From: a virus
IMG/VR virus record: IMGVR_UViG_3300044684_000179
Coordinates: 1-56,718 of that record
Length of the DNA: 56,718 bases
Direction: 5' to 3' (one strand)
Shown: piece after piece, positions 55,450 through 56,718 of the stretch
Layout: each line of letters starts with the position of its first letter
How positions within the stretch are numbered: the stretch's first letter is position 1
Program-made: the position numbers and the translations under genes
Notes under the pieces: generated by a model
Databases searched by the model: none
Seen by the model: the letters and a program-made list of their open reading frames with translations, nothing else
Told to the model about the DNA's origin: nothing

Positions 55450-56718
55450 ATGAATGCACAAGCCACTCAGGAAACGCTCGATCTGATGAAGGGCGCGCTG
55501 TCCACCCCCAGCGACGACATCAGCAAGAGCATCACCACCGGCTCCGGTCTGGTCGCCTACGACCTCCAGGCCCCGGCCAAGAACCTCTATCCGGTCTTCA
55601 CGCCGCTGCGCAACAAGATTCCGCGCGTCGGCGGCGGCACGGGCACCGCGACCAACTGGCGTCAGGTGCGCTCGATCCTCGGCTCCGGCTTCGACAACAA
55701 CGGCTGGATTCCTGAAGGTCAGCGCTCGGGTCGCATGAGCTACAGCACCGCGACCAAGGCGGCCAGCTACATCACCATCGGCGAAGAAGATTCGGTGACG
55801 TTCGAGGCCGTGAACGCGGGCAAGTCGTTCGAAGACTTGCGCGCCACCATGGGCATCCGCCTCCTGCAGAAGACGATGCTCAAGGAGGAAAACGCGATCC
55901 TGGGTGGCAACGCCTCCCTCGCGCTGGGCACGCCCACCGCTCCGACGCTGGCCGCCTCCGGCACCGGCGCCACGCTGCCGGCCGCCACCTACTCGGTGAT
56001 CGTCGTTGCGCTCACCCAGGAGGGCTACTACAACTCGTCGCTGTCGGCGGGCGTGGCGACCACCAAGACCGTCACGGGCGCTGACGGCGCGACCTACAAC
56101 GTGAACGGCGGCAGCTCGAACAAGTCGAGCAATGCCACCCAGGCCGTCACGCTGGGTCAGACGCTCACCGCAACCGTGCCCGTCGTCACCGGCGCCGTGG
56201 CCTATGCGTGGTTCGTCGGCACCGCAGGCAGCGAGACGCTGCAGGCGATCACCACGATCAACAGCGCCTCGTTCGCCGCGCCGCTGGCCGGCAGCCGTCA
56301 GGCGGCCACCGCCATCAGCGCCGATTGCTCCACCAACAGCCTGGGCTTCGACGGCCTGCTGTCCACCGCGTTCAACGCCAGCTCTGGCGCCGTGAACATC
56401 GTGCAGGCCACCGGCTCGGCCGGCGTCGGCACGCCGCTCACCAGCTCGGGCCGCGGTTCGGTGGTCGAGATCGACCAAGTGCTGCAGAGCATGTGGGACC
56501 AATACCAGCTCTCGGCCACGGTGATCTACGTGAACAGCCAGGAGCTGAAGAACATCACCACCAAGGTGATCGGCACCGGCAATGCGGCCCTGGTCCGCTG
56601 GACGCAGGAGAACGGCGGCAACGGCTCCGACCCGTTCAAGCTGACCGCGGGCGGCATGATCTCGCAGTATTTCAACCCGTTCATGCCCAACGGTGGTCAG
56701 ATGATTCCCATCATGATC
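55450..56718 (+). CDS. Major capsid protein, N-terminal part (continues at 1-358)
   Basis: 423 codons to the window edge, then 76 further residues after joining at base 128. The N-terminus (TLDLMKGALSTPSDDISKSI; KIPRVGGGTGTATNWRQVRS) and the region IGEEDSVTFEAVNAGKSFED are typical of HK97-fold capsids without a delta domain. Between about residues 165 and 290 lies a beta-rich insertion with Ig/FN3-like repetition (AATYSVIVVALTQEGYYNSS; GAVAYAWFVGTAGSETLQAI). Forms the shell; the insertion is likely surface-exposed. Confidence 0.9.
   Translation, partial: MNAQATQETLDLMKGALSTPSDDISKSITTGSGLVAYDLQAPAKNLYPVFTPLRNKIPRVGGGTGTATNWRQVRSILGSGFDNNGWIPEGQRSGRMSYSTATKAASYITIGEEDSVTFEAVNAGKSFEDLRATMGIRLLQKTMLKEENAILGGNASLALGTPTAPTLAASGTGATLPAATYSVIVVALTQEGYYNSSLSAGVATTKTVTGADGATYNVNGGSSNKSSNATQAVTLGQTLTATVPVVTGAVAYAWFVGTAGSETLQAITTINSASFAAPLAGSRQAATAISADCSTNSLGFDGLLSTAFNASSGAVNIVQATGSAGVGTPLTSSGRGSVVEIDQVLQSMWDQYQLSATVIYVNSQELKNITTKVIGTGNAALVRWTQENGGNGSDPFKLTAGGMISQYFNPFMPNGGQMIPIMI
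56592..56718. repeat. Terminal direct repeat, right copy
   Basis: Identical to bases 1-127. See the left copy for the interpretation. Confidence 0.95.

Overview
The window is one complete, circularly closed genome of a temperate tailed phage with a long non-contractile tail (siphovirus). Bases 1-127 recur exactly as 56592-56718, so the unit genome is 56,591 bp and the window edge cuts the major capsid gene in two. Very high GC, GTG/ATGA-coupled genes and an attachment core that copies the 3' half of a tRNA-Val(GAC) gene suggest a proteobacterial host, probably of the Burkholderiales; the genus cannot be read from the sequence. An intact attP, a tyrosine integrase and a repressor region show that it can form lysogens.

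Layout. (1) Late operon, rightward, 45271 through the window end and on to 15421: small and large terminase, a portal fused to a MuF-type head protein, two putative virion carbohydrate-active enzymes (SGNH esterase, TIM-barrel glycosidase), an XkdF-like protease fused to a scaffold, capsid, head-tail connectors, tail terminator, tail tube, G/G-T chaperone with a -1 frameshift, tape measure, a GTA-like tail tip module (DUF2460, DUF2163, NlpC/P60, tip protein), a small lipoprotein, then a lysis cassette (DUF5675 lysin candidate, holin-like protein, Rz/Rz1). (2) 15429-16042: a leftward lipoprotein moron and attP with integrase arm-type repeats and a strong terminator. (3) Leftward early operon 30859 to 16043: Cro-like regulator, replication initiator, Ref-like and DUF1064 nucleases, a possible late regulator, Sak4-like ATPase, Gp157, SSB, MazG-like protein, many small genes, then DUF4224 excisionase candidate and integrase. 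(4) Immunity region 30860-31341 with the rightward repressor gene. (5) A second leftward operon 40506 to 32306: small accessory genes, DUF4942 and DUF3846 proteins, and a MoxR-type AAA+ ATPase paired with a VWA-like protein. (6) Rightward accessory operon 41080-45199: PAPS-reductase-like protein, small proteins, a Gp49-family protein, and a possible small RNA.

Two genome-wide signals are not explained by gene content. A 15-bp palindrome, CTACC-N5-GGTAG, occurs with variants at about fifteen places, almost all just before genes on both strands, and looks like a distributed repressor operator (stoperator-like) or a phage promoter element. Separately, tandem 10-bp units ending in TCGCGA, phased at one helical turn, occur inside the replication initiator gene, in the 40.6-40.8 kb intergenic region and at 43.7 kb; they look like iterons. 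Assignments are from reading the sequence; no database search was run.
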